In this document: one piece after another, positions 55,488-64,000 of the stretch
Layout of the letters: each line of letters starts with the position of its first letter
Numbering within the stretch: position 1 is the first letter of the stretch
From: Aurantimonas sp. Leaf443
Lineage (GTDB): Bacteria; Pseudomonadota; Alphaproteobacteria; Rhizobiales; Rhizobiaceae
DNA length: 64,000 bases
Direction of reading: 5' to 3'
NCBI RefSeq assembly: GCF_001425575.1
Contig: NZ_LMRD01000007.1
Location: 248,001 to 312,000 of the forward strand
Position numbers and translations under genes: made by a program
The notes under the pieces: generated by a model
The model's database searches: none
What the model saw: the letters and a program-made list of their open reading frames with translations, nothing else
Told to the model about the DNA's origin: nothing

Positions 55488-56861
55488 ATGAGCCCGTTCG
55501 TTTCGCCCGACGAGATCCGCACGCGCTTCTCGCAGGCCATGTCGCTGATGTACCGGGACGAGGTGCCGCAATACGGCACGCTCCTCTCCCTCGTCGCCGA
55601 CGTGAATGCCGAGACCCTGGAGCAGGACCCCGCCTTGGCCGCGCGCCTCGAACGGGCGGGCGAGATCGAGCGCCTCGGCGTCGAGCGCCACGGCGCGATC
55701 CGCCTCGGCACGGCGCGGGAGCTTTCCACCATGCGCCGGCTCTTCGCCGTGATGGGCATGGTGCCCGTCGGCTATTACGACCTGTCGGTCGCGGGCGTGC
55801 CCGTCCATTCCACCGCCTTCCGGCCGGTGAGCGACGCGGCGCTGGCGAAGAACCCGTTCCGCGTCTTCACCTCGCTCCTGCGCCTCGACCTCGTTTCCGA
55901 CGCCGCGCTGCGCGAGACGGCCGCCGCTATCCTCGCGCGCCGGCGCATCTACACGCCGGACGCGCTCGCCCTGATCGACAGGGCCGAGGCGCAGGGCGGG
56001 CTGGCGGACGGCGAGGCCGACCGCTTCGTGGCGGAGGCGCTGCACACGTTCCGCTGGCACGGCGAGGCAACGGTGGACGCGGCGACCTACGAGGCGCTGT
56101 CCGCCGCCCACCGGCTCGTCGCCGACGTCGTCTGCTTCAAGGGCCCGCATATCAACCATCTGACGCCGCGCACGCTCGACATCGACGCCGCGCAAGGCGA
56201 GATGCCGCGCCGGGGCATCGCGGCCAAGGCCGTGGTCGAGGGTCCGCCGCCGCGCGCGGTGCCGATCCTCCTTCGCCAGACGAGCTTCAAGGCCCTGGAG
56301 GAGCCGATCCGCTTCCCGGGCGGGACGGGCGCGGTCTCGGGCACCCACACGGCGCGATTCGGCGAGATCGAGCAGCGCGGCCTCGCGCTGACCCCCAAGG
56401 GCCGGGCCCTCTACGACGCGCTTCTGGCGCGCGCCCGCGACGGCGAGGAGACCGAGGGGCCCTACGAGACCCGCCTCGCCCGCGCCTTCGCGGACCTGCC
56501 CGACGACGAGGCGAGCCTTCGCCGCCAAGGGCTCGGCTATTTCCGCTACACGCTTCTCGACGCGGGCAAGGCGCGCCCCGGCGCCGCGCTCGAGGATCTC
56601 GTCGCGGCGGGCGCGGTCGGCGCCGATCCGATCGTCTACGAGGATTTCCTGCCCGTCAGCGCGGCCGGCATCTTCCAGTCCAATCTCGGCGGCGCCGAGC
56701 AGGCGAGCTATGCCGCCAACGCCGCGCGCGACGCCTTCGAGGCCGATCTGGGCGCCGGCGTGCTCGACGAGTTCGCGCTCTACGCGGCCGCCGAGCGCGC
56801 CTCGATCGAGCGCGTCGAGGCGGCGCTGGGCGCTTCGTTCCGCACGGCCTCCGCGGCGTGA
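55488..56861 (+). CDS. hglS: 2-oxoadipate dioxygenase/decarboxylase (DUF1338, HglS/YdcJ family)
   Basis: A 457-residue VOC-fold iron enzyme. It starts SPDEIRTRFSQAMSLMYRDE and contains the three expected metal-ligand regions: GVPVHSTAFRPV (His), GPHINHLTPRTLDID (His) and FGEIEQRGLALTPKGRALYD (Glu). In Pseudomonas putida this family converts 2-oxoadipate to D-2-hydroxyglutarate with loss of CO2, closing D-lysine/pipecolate catabolism. The two genes after it encode a pipecolate-oxidase-like and an aminoadipate-semialdehyde-dehydrogenase-like enzyme, which supports the same role here. Confidence 0.9.
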   Translation: MSPFVSPDEIRTRFSQAMSLMYRDEVPQYGTLLSLVADVNAETLEQDPALAARLERAGEIERLGVERHGAIRLGTARELSTMRRLFAVMGMVPVGYYDLSVAGVPVHSTAFRPVSDAALAKNPFRVFTSLLRLDLVSDAALRETAAAILARRRIYTPDALALIDRAEAQGGLADGEADRFVAEALHTFRWHGEATVDAATYEALSAAHRLVADVVCFKGPHINHLTPRTLDIDAAQGEMPRRGIAAKAVVEGPPPRAVPILLRQTSFKALEEPIRFPGGTGAVSGTHTARFGEIEQRGLALTPKGRALYDALLARARDGEETEGPYETRLARAFADLPDDEASLRRQGLGYFRYTLLDAGKARPGAALEDLVAAGAVGADPIVYEDFLPVSAAGIFQSNLGGAEQASYAANAARDAFEADLGAGVLDEFALYAAAERASIERVEAALGASFRTASAA

Positions 56862-56898
56862 GACGGCGCGGGACGCGGGACGGGGAGCGCAGGATTCC

Positions 56899-58191
56899 AT
56901 GCTGAACGATCCGCGCTCGCACGGACTGTGGGAGGCCTCCGCGCCGGCCACGCCCGAGACGCCCCGCCTTCGGGGCGAGGTCTCGGCGGACGTGTGCATC
57001 GTCGGCGCCGGCTATACCGGCCTCTCGGCGGCGCTGCATCTGGCCGAGCGCGGCGCGCGGGCCGTGGTGCTGGAGGCGGCGGAGATCGGCTTCGGGGGCT
57101 CGGGCCGCAATGTCGGTCTCGTCAATGCCGGGCTCTGGCTGCGGCCGGCCGACGTGTCCGGCGTGCTCGGCCCCGTCTACGGTCCGCGCCTCCTGAAGCT
57201 GCTCGGCGAGGGGCCGGCCGACGTGTTCGACCTCGTCGAGCGCCATGCCATCGCCTGCGAGCCGGTTCGCGCCGGCACGCTCCACGCCGCCCTCGGCGGC
57301 AAGGGCCTCGCCGACATCGCGGTGCGGGCCGAGCAGTGGCAGGCGCTCGGCGCGCCGGTCGAACTTCTGGACGCCGCCGCCGCCGCCGAGCGCATCGGCA
57401 CGGCGGCCTATGCCGGCGCCCTTCTCGACCGGCGGGCCGGCACGATCCAGCCGCTCGCCTATGCGAGGGGCCTTGCCCGCGCGGCGATGGCGGCGGGCGC
57501 GGCGGTCCACACGGAAAGCCCGGTCCGGCGCGCGGTCGACGAGGGCAAGCGCTGGCGCGTCGAGACGCCGGACGGCGCGGTGACGGCGCGCCACGTGGTC
57601 GTGGCGACCAACGCCTATGCGCCGAGCGCCGACGCGCCCTTTCCGCAGGTCGCCGGGGAACTGGTGCGCCTGCCCTATTTCAACCTCGCCACGCGGCCGC
57701 TCTCGGCCAATCTCGCCCGCTCCATCCTGCCCGCCCGCGAGGGCCTGTGGGACACGCGCGAGGTCCTCTCCTCGCTGCGCTTCGATGCGGCCGGCCGGCT
57801 CGTCTTCGGCTCGGTCGGCGCCCTGCGAGGGCCGGGCCGTTCCGTGCATGCCGGCTGGGGGCGGCGGGCGCTCGCGAAACTGTTCCCGCAGCTCGGCGAG
57901 GTCTCCTTCGAGCACGAATGGTACGGCTGGATCGGCATGACGCGCGATGCGGTGCCGCGCTTCCACCGGCTGGCCCGCGACGTCGTCTCCTGCAGCGGCT
58001 ACAACGGCCGCGGCATCGCGCCGGGCACCGTGTTCGGCCGCGAGATCGCCCGGCTCCTCTCGGGCGAGATCGGCGAGGCCGAGATGCCGCTGCCGGTCTG
58101 CGCGGTCGAACCCGTCCGCTTCCGTCCCGCGCGCGAGGCCTGGTACGAGGCCGGCGCGCAGCTCGTCCACGCCACCGCCGCCCGCCTCTAG
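56899..58191 (+). CDS. amaA: FAD-dependent oxidoreductase, DadA/L-pipecolate oxidase-like
   Basis: A 430-residue flavoenzyme. It has the N-terminal FAD motif VCIVGAGYTGLSAALHLAE and GSGRNVGLVNAGL, a mid-protein FAD segment and the C-terminal CSGYNGRGIAPGTVFGREIA of the DAO/GlpO-fold amine oxidases. Between a 2-oxoadipate dioxygenase and an ALDH7 gene, the best assignment is AmaA. AmaA oxidises L-pipecolate to piperideine-6-carboxylate. Other gamma-glutamylputrescine-oxidase-like amine oxidases look similar, so the exact substrate is inferred from context. Confidence 0.82.
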   Translation: MLNDPRSHGLWEASAPATPETPRLRGEVSADVCIVGAGYTGLSAALHLAERGARAVVLEAAEIGFGGSGRNVGLVNAGLWLRPADVSGVLGPVYGPRLLKLLGEGPADVFDLVERHAIACEPVRAGTLHAALGGKGLADIAVRAEQWQALGAPVELLDAAAAAERIGTAAYAGALLDRRAGTIQPLAYARGLARAAMAAGAAVHTESPVRRAVDEGKRWRVETPDGAVTARHVVVATNAYAPSADAPFPQVAGELVRLPYFNLATRPLSANLARSILPAREGLWDTREVLSSLRFDAAGRLVFGSVGALRGPGRSVHAGWGRRALAKLFPQLGEVSFEHEWYGWIGMTRDAVPRFHRLARDVVSCSGYNGRGIAPGTVFGREIARLLSGEIGEAEMPLPVCAVEPVRFRPAREAWYEAGAQLVHATAARL

Positions 58192-58265
58192 CGGCGCGCC
58201 TCTCCCTTCCTGCGACGCCCGCCACCTTCGGGGCCGCGCCGCCCTCGACCGACAGGACCCGTTCC

Positions 58266-59828
58266 ATGCCCGACACCGCTGCCAACATCCCCGGGACGAC
58301 GCTCGCCGCCGAGGCCCACGCCATCCTGACCGGCCTCGGCGTCGAGGCGTCACGCCTGTCCGGCGGCTCCCTCGCCGTGCGCTCGCCCGTCACCGGCGAG
58401 ACGCTGGCGCATCTGGCCGAGGACGATGCGGCAAGCGTCTCGGCGGCGATCGGCGCCGCGCAAGAGGCCTTCCTCGCCTGGCGCCTCGTGCCGGCGCCGC
58501 GACGGGGCGAGTTCGTGCGGCTTCTGGGCGAGGAGCTGCGCGCCGCCAGGCAAGCGCTCGGCCGTCTCGTGACGATCGAGGCCGGCAAGGTCGTGTCGGA
58601 AGGCCTCGGCGAGGTGCAGGAGATGATCGACATCTGCGACTTCGCCACCGGCCTGTCGCGCCAGCTCTACGGGCTCACCATGCCGAGCGAGCGCGCCGAC
58701 CACCGGCTGCAGGAGCAGTGGCACCCGGCCGGCGTCGTCGGCGTCATCTCGGCCTTCAACTTTCCCGTCGCCGTTTGGAGCTGGAACGCCGCGCTCGCCT
58801 TCGTCTGCGGCGACACGGTCGTGTGGAAGCCGTCCGAGAAGACGCCGCTGACCGCGCTCGCCGTCCAGGCCATCGCCGAGCGGGCCATGGCCCGCTTCGG
58901 GCCGGAGGCGCCGCGCGGCCTGTCGAGCGTCGTTCTCGGCGCGCGCGCCGTCGGCGAGGCGCTGGTGGACGACGCGCGCGTGCCCGTCGTCTCGGCCACG
59001 GGCTCGACGCGCATGGGCCGCGCGGTGGGCGCGCGCGTCGCGCAGCGCTTCGGCCGCGCGATCCTGGAGCTCGGCGGCAACAACGCCTCCATCGTCACGC
59101 CCTCGGCCGACCTGTCGCTGACAGCACGCGCCGTCGCCTTCGGCGCCATGGGCACCGCCGGCCAGCGCTGCACCACGCTGCGCCGGCTCATCGTCCATGC
59201 AAGCGTCCACGACACGCTCGTCGCCACGCTGAAGCGCGTCTATGCCGGCATCTCGGTCGGCAGCCCCGTCGACAGCGAGGCGCTGGTCGGCCCGCTGGTC
59301 GACGAAGCCGCCTTCGCCGCCATGGAGGCGGCGCTCGAGGCGGCGCGCGCGGCCGGCGGCACCGTGCATGGCGGCGGCCGGGTGGACGTGAACGGCGCGT
59401 CCTCCTTCTACGCGCGGCCCGCCCTCGTGGAGATGCCCGCCCAGACCGGGCCGGTGGTGGAGGAGACCTTCGCGCCGATCCTCTATGTCCTGAAATACGA
59501 GAGCCTGGAGGAGGCCATCGCCCTCCAGAACGGCGTGCCGCAGGGTCTCTCCTCCTCGATCTTCTCCACCGACATGCGCGAGGTCGAGCGCTTTCTCTCG
59601 GCCGCGGGGTCCGACTGCGGCATCGCCAATGTCAACATGGGCTCGTCCGGCGCCGAGATCGGCGGGGCCTTCGGCGGCGAGAAGGAGACCGGCGGCGGGC
59701 GCGAGAGCGGCTCGGACGCCTGGAAGGCCTATATGCGCCGGCAGACCAACGCCATCAATTACGGCCGCTCGCTGCCCTTGGCGCAGGGCGTGCGGTTCGA
59801 CGTGGACGACGGCTCGGCGACGGCCTGA
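58266..59828 (+). CDS. amaB: ALDH7-type aldehyde dehydrogenase (L-2-aminoadipate-6-semialdehyde dehydrogenase)
   Basis: A 520-residue antiquitin-like dehydrogenase. It has the cofactor-binding ISAFNFPVAVWSWNAALAFV and ATGSTRMGRAVGARVA, catalytic Glu268 in ELGGNNASIV and catalytic Cys302 in TAGQRCTTLRRL. The C-terminal GGEKETGGGRESGSDAWK and AINYGRSLPLAQGV are distinctive of ALDH7. In this operon it would oxidise the semialdehyde in equilibrium with piperideine-6-carboxylate to 2-aminoadipate. An aminotransferase giving 2-oxoadipate is not encoded nearby. It ends 7 bases from the convergent HrpB gene. Confidence 0.9.
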   Translation: MPDTAANIPGTTLAAEAHAILTGLGVEASRLSGGSLAVRSPVTGETLAHLAEDDAASVSAAIGAAQEAFLAWRLVPAPRRGEFVRLLGEELRAARQALGRLVTIEAGKVVSEGLGEVQEMIDICDFATGLSRQLYGLTMPSERADHRLQEQWHPAGVVGVISAFNFPVAVWSWNAALAFVCGDTVVWKPSEKTPLTALAVQAIAERAMARFGPEAPRGLSSVVLGARAVGEALVDDARVPVVSATGSTRMGRAVGARVAQRFGRAILELGGNNASIVTPSADLSLTARAVAFGAMGTAGQRCTTLRRLIVHASVHDTLVATLKRVYAGISVGSPVDSEALVGPLVDEAAFAAMEAALEAARAAGGTVHGGGRVDVNGASSFYARPALVEMPAQTGPVVEETFAPILYVLKYESLEEAIALQNGVPQGLSSSIFSTDMREVERFLSAAGSDCGIANVNMGSSGAEIGGAFGGEKETGGGRESGSDAWKAYMRRQTNAINYGRSLPLAQGVRFDVDDGSATA

Positions 59829-59835
59829 TCCGCCG

Positions 59836-62304
59836 TCACGTGCCGCGCGGCTTGGCGCGCGCCGTCGCCTGGGCGCTCGCCGGGTCCTCCGGCCAGACAT
59901 GGCGGGGATAGCGGCCGCGAAGGTCGGCGCGCACGTCCTTCCAGGAACCCGCCCAGAAGCCCGGCAGGTCGCGCGTGACCTGGATCGGGCGATGGGCGGG
60001 CGAGAGAAGCTCCACGGTCAGCTTCAGCCGCCCGTCGGCGATGGCGGGATGTTCGCGCAGGCCGAACAGTTCCTGCACGCGCACCGAGAGAACCGGCTGG
60101 TCCTCCTCGTAGCGGATGGCGACGCGCGAGCCGGACGGCGCGTCGAAATGCGACGGCGCCAATGCCTCCAGCCGCCCTCGCGCCTCGGCGGGCACGAGGC
60201 CGCGCAGCGCCTCCGAAAGAAGACCGGGATCGATGCGCGACAGCGCCGTGACACCCGGGAGGTAGGGCGCCAGCCAGTCCTCCAGCCCCGCCAGCAGCGC
60301 CTCGTCGGACAGGTCCGGCCAGGGCTCGCCATAGGCCTTGGCGAGGAAGCGCAGGCGGCGCAGCAGGCGCTCGCCCTCCTTGCCGAGCGGCAGGGCGGAA
60401 AGGCCGAGGCGGCGCAGGCCCGAGAGAAGCGCGGCGGTGGCCGCCTCCCCCGCCGGCACGGCGAACGGGGTCTCGGAGAGCACCGCCCGCCCGAGCCGCG
60501 TCACGCGCCGCGCCCGCACTTCGCGCGCGCCGGCATCGAAGGCGACGACCTCCTCGGTGACGCTGCGCGCGGCGACGAGGGCCGAGAGCGCCTCGGCCGA
60601 AAGCGCGGCCGCCTCCACGATCCGGCCAGAGCGCGCTTCGCCGACGAGATCGGCGACGACGAGGGCGCGCTCGCGGGCGAGCGGCGAGGACGGCTCCAGC
60701 GCGCCGCCGCGCCCGTTCGACAGGACGAAGGCGCCGGGCGCCCCGCGCTGCAGGGCGATCCGGTCGGGATAGGCGAGAGCCAGAAGCGCCCCCACCTCGC
60801 CGCTCGGCTCGGCGGTGCCGGCGGGCGCGCGGGCGGCGAGCCCCGCGATGCGCCGGGCGAGCGCGAAGGCGTCGCGCGCCCTCGGGGCGCCCTCGGCCTT
60901 GGCGCGGCGCAGGCGCTCGGCGAGATCGGCCTCCGAGCCGCCCAGGCCCCGCTCGGTGAGGAGGATGGCGATCTCGGCGGCGAGCCGGCGGTCGCCCGCC
61001 GGCGCATCCACGACCATGCGCGCGAGGCGCGGCGGCAGCGGCAGGGCGCGCATCGCCTCGCCCGCCGGCGTCGGGCGCCCGGCCGCGTCGAGCGCGCCGA
61101 GGTCCGTCAGAAGGGCGCGCGCCTCGGTGAGGGCCGGCAGCGGCGGCGGGTCGAGGAAGGCGAGATCGCGCGGGTCCGACAGGCCCCAGGCGGCGCAGTC
61201 GAGAAGAAGGCCGGACAGGTCGGTGGAGAGGATTTCCGGCCGGTCGAAGGGTTCGAGCGCCGCCGTCTGCTCCTCGCGCCACAGGCGGATGGCGATGCCC
61301 GGCGCGGTGCGGCCGGCGCGGCCGGCGCGCTGCTCGGCGGCCGCGCGCGAGACGCGTACGGTCTCGAGCCGCGTCAGCCCCGTCGAGGGCTCGAAGACCG
61401 GCTGGCGCCGAAGCCCGCTGTCCACCACCACGGTGATCCCGTCGATCGTCAGCGAGGTCTCGGCGATGGAGGTCGCCAGCACCACCTTGCGCGTGCCCTC
61501 GGGCGCCGGTCGCACGGCCCTGTCCTGCGCGCCCGCCTCCATGGCGCCGAAGAGCGGCGCGATGACGAGCCTGTCGGAGGCAAGCGGGGCGAGGCGTTCG
61601 GCGACGCGCGCGATCTCGCGCTGGCCGGGCAGGAAGACGAGGATGCTGCCGGTCTCGCCGGCCAGAGCCTCGCGCACGGCCGCGGCGGTCGCGTCCTCCA
61701 CCCGGTCGCCCGCCTGCCGCTCGCGATGGCGCAGCGTCACGGGAAAGGCCCGCCCCTCGCTGCGCACGACCGGCGCCTCGCGCAGGAGCGCGGCGACGCG
61801 CGCCCCGTCGAGCGTCGCCGACATGACGAGGATCCGCAGATCCTCGCGCAGGCCCGAGCGCGCGTCGAGCGCCAGCGCCAGGCCAAAATCGGCGTCGAGC
61901 GAGCGTTCGTGGAACTCGTCGAAGAGGACGAGCGAGACGCCCGGCAGATCGGGTTCGGCGAGGATCTGCCGCGTGAAGACGCCCTCCGTCACCACCTCGA
62001 CGCGCGTCGCCGGCCCGACCTTGGTGTCGAGGCGCATGCGCCAGCCGACGGTCTGACCGACCTCCTCGCCCAGAAGCTGCGCCATGCGCCGGGCGGCGGC
62101 GCGCGCGGCGATGCGGCGCGGCTCGACGAGGAGGATGCGCCCGTCGCCGCGCCAGGGCGCGTCGAGGAGATGCAAGGGGGCGAGCGTCGTCTTGCCCGCG
62201 CCCGGCGGGGCGACGAGGACCGCCGTGCCATGCGTGCCGAGCGCGGTCTCGACCTCGCCCAGCACGTGCGAGACCGGCAGGCGCGGCAGGGCGGGCCGGC
62301 TCAT
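59836..62304 (-). CDS. hrpB: ATP-dependent helicase HrpB
   Basis: An 822-residue DEAH/RHA-like superfamily 2 helicase. Motif I is APPGAGKTTLAPL (residues about 32-44), the DEAH box reads LFDEFHERSLD as usual for HrpB, motif III is VMSATLDGARVA and motif VI is EQRAGRAGRTAPG. The HrpB C-terminal domain ends in GRYPRHVWPEDP. It is presumed to act on RNA; no essential role is established. The ATG overlaps the stop of the upstream ABC ATPase as ATGA. GCG-rich codon use is like the rest of the chromosome. Confidence 0.93.
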   Translation of the reverse strand: MSRPALPRLPVSHVLGEVETALGTHGTAVLVAPPGAGKTTLAPLHLLDAPWRGDGRILLVEPRRIAARAAARRMAQLLGEEVGQTVGWRMRLDTKVGPATRVEVVTEGVFTRQILAEPDLPGVSLVLFDEFHERSLDADFGLALALDARSGLREDLRILVMSATLDGARVAALLREAPVVRSEGRAFPVTLRHRERQAGDRVEDATAAAVREALAGETGSILVFLPGQREIARVAERLAPLASDRLVIAPLFGAMEAGAQDRAVRPAPEGTRKVVLATSIAETSLTIDGITVVVDSGLRRQPVFEPSTGLTRLETVRVSRAAAEQRAGRAGRTAPGIAIRLWREEQTAALEPFDRPEILSTDLSGLLLDCAAWGLSDPRDLAFLDPPPLPALTEARALLTDLGALDAAGRPTPAGEAMRALPLPPRLARMVVDAPAGDRRLAAEIAILLTERGLGGSEADLAERLRRAKAEGAPRARDAFALARRIAGLAARAPAGTAEPSGEVGALLALAYPDRIALQRGAPGAFVLSNGRGGALEPSSPLARERALVVADLVGEARSGRIVEAAALSAEALSALVAARSVTEEVVAFDAGAREVRARRVTRLGRAVLSETPFAVPAGEAATAALLSGLRRLGLSALPLGKEGERLLRRLRFLAKAYGEPWPDLSDEALLAGLEDWLAPYLPGVTALSRIDPGLLSEALRGLVPAEARGRLEALAPSHFDAPSGSRVAIRYEEDQPVLSVRVQELFGLREHPAIADGRLKLTVELLSPAHRPIQVTRDLPGFWAGSWKDVRADLRGRYPRHVWPEDPASAQATARAKPRGT

Positions 62305-62942
62305 CGCGCCTCCTCCCCGATGCGCAGGACGCGCCCGCCGAAGGCCGTAGCGTCCGCTTCGTCGTGGGTGACGAGGACGGCGGGGATGGCGCGCTCCTTC
62401 AGGCGGTCGGCGACGAGGCGGCGCATCTCCGCGCGCAGGGGCGCGTCGAGGCGCGAGAAGGGCTCGTCGAGGAGAAGCGCGCGCGGCTCGGCGAGGAGCG
62501 CGCGGGCGAGCGCGACGCGGGCCGCCTCGCCGCCCGAGAGCGTGGCCGGATCCTCGTCGAACCGGCCGCCAAGGCCGATGCCCGCCAGCATGGTTTCGCA
62601 GGCCGCCCGCCGCGCGGCGGCACCCTTCAGGCGGGTCGGCAGAGCGAAGAGGAGATTGCCGCCGACGCTCCAATGCGGAAAGAGCAGCGCGTCCTGGAAG
62701 AGAAGCCCCGTCCCGCGCTTCTCGGGCGGCAGGCGCGACAGGTCGGCCCCGTCGAGGAGGACGCGCCCGCGCGCCGAGAAGGCCGGCGCGAGGAAGCCGG
62801 CGACGAGGGCGAGAAGGGTCGACTTGCCCGAGCCGGACGGACCCATGACGGTCAGCGTCTCGCCGGGCGCGACGGCGGCGTCGACGGCGAGGAGGCGGCG
62901 GGCGCCGAGTGAGATGGAGACGTCCTGAAAGGTCAGCGTCAT
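62301..62942 (-). CDS. ABC transporter ATP-binding protein (YnjD/ThiQ-like)
   Basis: A 213-residue ATPase with Walker A GPSGSGKST, Q-loop LLFQDALLFPHW, signature LSGGEAAR, Walker B ALLLDEPFSRLD and switch VTHDEADA. The short length without a C-terminal regulatory domain fits the YnjD/ThiQ group. Start and stop overlap its neighbours by four bases (ATGA on both sides), coupling it to the permease and to hrpB. It powers the permease encoded upstream. Confidence 0.88.
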   Translation of the reverse strand: MTLTFQDVSISLGARRLLAVDAAVAPGETLTVMGPSGSGKSTLLALVAGFLAPAFSARGRVLLDGADLSRLPPEKRGTGLLFQDALLFPHWSVGGNLLFALPTRLKGAAARRAACETMLAGIGLGGRFDEDPATLSGGEAARVALARALLAEPRALLLDEPFSRLDAPLRAEMRRLVADRLKERAIPAVLVTHDEADATAFGGRVLRIGEEAR

Positions 62943-64000
62943 GGCGCCCTCATGCCGCGGCGCCTTCGCCAGAGCAAGGCCGGGGCCAGCGCGGCGAGGA
63001 GGAAGGCGAGGCCCGCCGGGAGCGCGAGCGCCAGCGCCGTGACGGCGACGAGCCGGCGCTCGCCGCCCGAGGCGAGCGCCACGGCCTGCGTGGCGAGCGT
63101 CGGCAGGCGGCCGGCCCCGATCAGGATCGTGGGAAGATAGAGCCCGACCGAGACGGCGAAGCCCGTGGCGAAGGCGGTGACGAGGGGCACGGCCAGCATC
63201 GGCAGGCGCAGGCGCCACAAGGCGGCGCGCGGCGAGCGCCCGAGACCGGCCGCCAGACGCTCGTAGCGCGGATCGAGCCCGCGCCACGGGCCCTCCAGCA
63301 CCAGCACCGCATAGGGCAGGACGAAGAGGAGATGGGCGAGCACGAGCAGCGCGCGCGTCGGCTCGGCGCCGAGCACGATCGCGAGGGTCTTCAGCCCGAA
63401 GACGAAGGCGACCTGCGGCACGAGAAGCGGCAGATAGACGAGAAGCCCGAGCGCGGGGGCAAGGCTCGGGGCTCCATCGCCGGGCCCGGCGCGCCCGCCG
63501 CGCCGCGCCGCCTCCAGAAGGGCGACGGCGAGGACGAGGGCGGCGCCGGCGCTCGCGAAGGCGACGATCAGCGTGGTGGCGGCGGCGCCGCCGAGGTCGC
63601 CCGGAAGGCGCGCCCAGGCGCCGGCGTCGAGGCGCGGCGGCCAGAGCGCGGGAAAGGGCCAGGCGCGCGCGACGGACCAGACGAGGAGCGTGCCGAGACC
63701 GAGCGCCAGCGCCAGGAGGCAGAGCCGCAGCGGCAGGGGCGCGAACCGCAGGGCGAGCGCCTCCCGCGCGCCCCGGCGCCCGCGCGCGGCGAGCGCGTCG
63801 CGCAGGCGCGCCGCGACGCGCTCCAGCAGGAGCCAGAGGGCGAGGACGAGGAGCGTCGCGAGAAGCTGCAGGAGCGCCCCGGCGGAGGCGACGAAGCGGC
63901 GAGACAGGTCGGGATCGGCGGCCAGCTCCAGGACGCGCACCCCGAGCGGGGCGGGAACCGAGGGCCCGAGAACCAGCGCGACGTCGACGACCGAGGAGGA
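62939..64000 (-). CDS. ABC transporter permease (YnjC/ThiP-like), partial at window end
   Basis: The frame is open to base 64000, so the N-terminal part of the protein is outside the window; 353 residues are visible. They comprise at least six hydrophobic segments and the EAA-type cytoplasmic loop (RYERLAAGLGRSPRAALWRL). A final membrane helix and an arginine-rich tail (LLWRRRRGMRAP) complete it. The long duplicated-permease layout with a small YnjD-like ATPase resembles YnjC or ThiP. Its binding-protein gene should lie further upstream, outside the window. Confidence 0.85.
   Translation of the reverse strand, partial: SSSVVDVALVLGPSVPAPLGVRVLELAADPDLSRRFVASAGALLQLLATLLVLALWLLLERVAARLRDALAARGRRGAREALALRFAPLPLRLCLLALALGLGTLLVWSVARAWPFPALWPPRLDAGAWARLPGDLGGAAATTLIVAFASAGAALVLAVALLEAARRGGRAGPGDGAPSLAPALGLLVYLPLLVPQVAFVFGLKTLAIVLGAEPTRALLVLAHLLFVLPYAVLVLEGPWRGLDPRYERLAAGLGRSPRAALWRLRLPMLAVPLVTAFATGFAVSVGLYLPTILIGAGRLPTLATQAVALASGGERRLVAVTALALALPAGLAFLLAALAPALLWRRRRGMRAP

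Overview
The window is very GC-rich chromosomal DNA from an alphaproteobacterium. The many ABC uptake operons, the SorC-, MarR- and LysR-type regulators, Tat-exported binding proteins and the PxpABC and AmaAB/HglS sets point to a soil or plant-associated member of the Hyphomicrobiales (Rhizobiales). The genus cannot be fixed from this sequence. No rRNA, tRNA, CRISPR array, transposase or integrase was recognised. Genes are packed tightly, with many 1-4 base ATGA/GTGA/TGATG overlaps.

Layout. 1-6012 (minus strand): the start of an SDR oxidoreductase, a complete branched-chain-amino-acid-type ABC importer (LivF, LivG, LivM, LivH and binding protein) and a LysR regulator. 6279-8468: a small unknown protein, a secreted SnoaL/NTF2-like protein and a LuxR-type regulator. 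8720-15065 (plus): a Na+/H+ antiporter, then PxpA, fused PxpB-PxpC, a biotin carboxylase fused to its carrier domain, and a flavin reductase. 15306-21107: a PAP2-type membrane enzyme, a Tat-like dienelactone hydrolase, MarR and Crp regulators, an SNF2-like helicase and a candidate structured RNA with an intrinsic terminator. 21253-22182: a VOC ring-cleavage-type dioxygenase.

22202-33340 is a carbohydrate or polyol catabolic regulon. A SorC-type regulator and an FGGY kinase run leftward. A glycerol-1-phosphate dehydrogenase-like enzyme, a HAD phosphatase, a class II aldolase, two permeases, a Tat-exported binding protein, an SDR and a MalK-type ATPase run rightward. A perfect 11-bp inverted repeat lies between the two arms. 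33448-36532 is modABC plus a short ModE-like regulator, behind a ModE-box-like palindrome.

36915-39982 is a two-gene island of visibly lower GC. It encodes a PLD-like C-terminal nuclease candidate and an unknown helical protein, preceded by four tandem 10-bp repeats and a CTAG-rich direct repeat. It looks like an inserted defence-type cassette and is the best candidate here for an undescribed system.

40127-51208: a PP_4765-type flavoprotein, a HisN-type phosphatase, a cytosine-deaminase-like amidohydrolase, a BMP-type nucleoside/base ABC importer with an amidase, and succinate-semialdehyde dehydrogenase. 51263-52477: a DUF2793 phage-type gene interrupted by an in-frame amber codon. 52685-59828: a YciE-like ferritin-fold protein, a periplasmic binding protein, a LysR regulator and a divergent lysine/pipecolate catabolic set (2-oxoadipate dioxygenase/decarboxylase, pipecolate-oxidase-like flavoprotein, ALDH7 dehydrogenase). 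59836-64000 (minus): HrpB helicase behind a YnjCD/ThiPQ-like ABC transporter that runs off the window.
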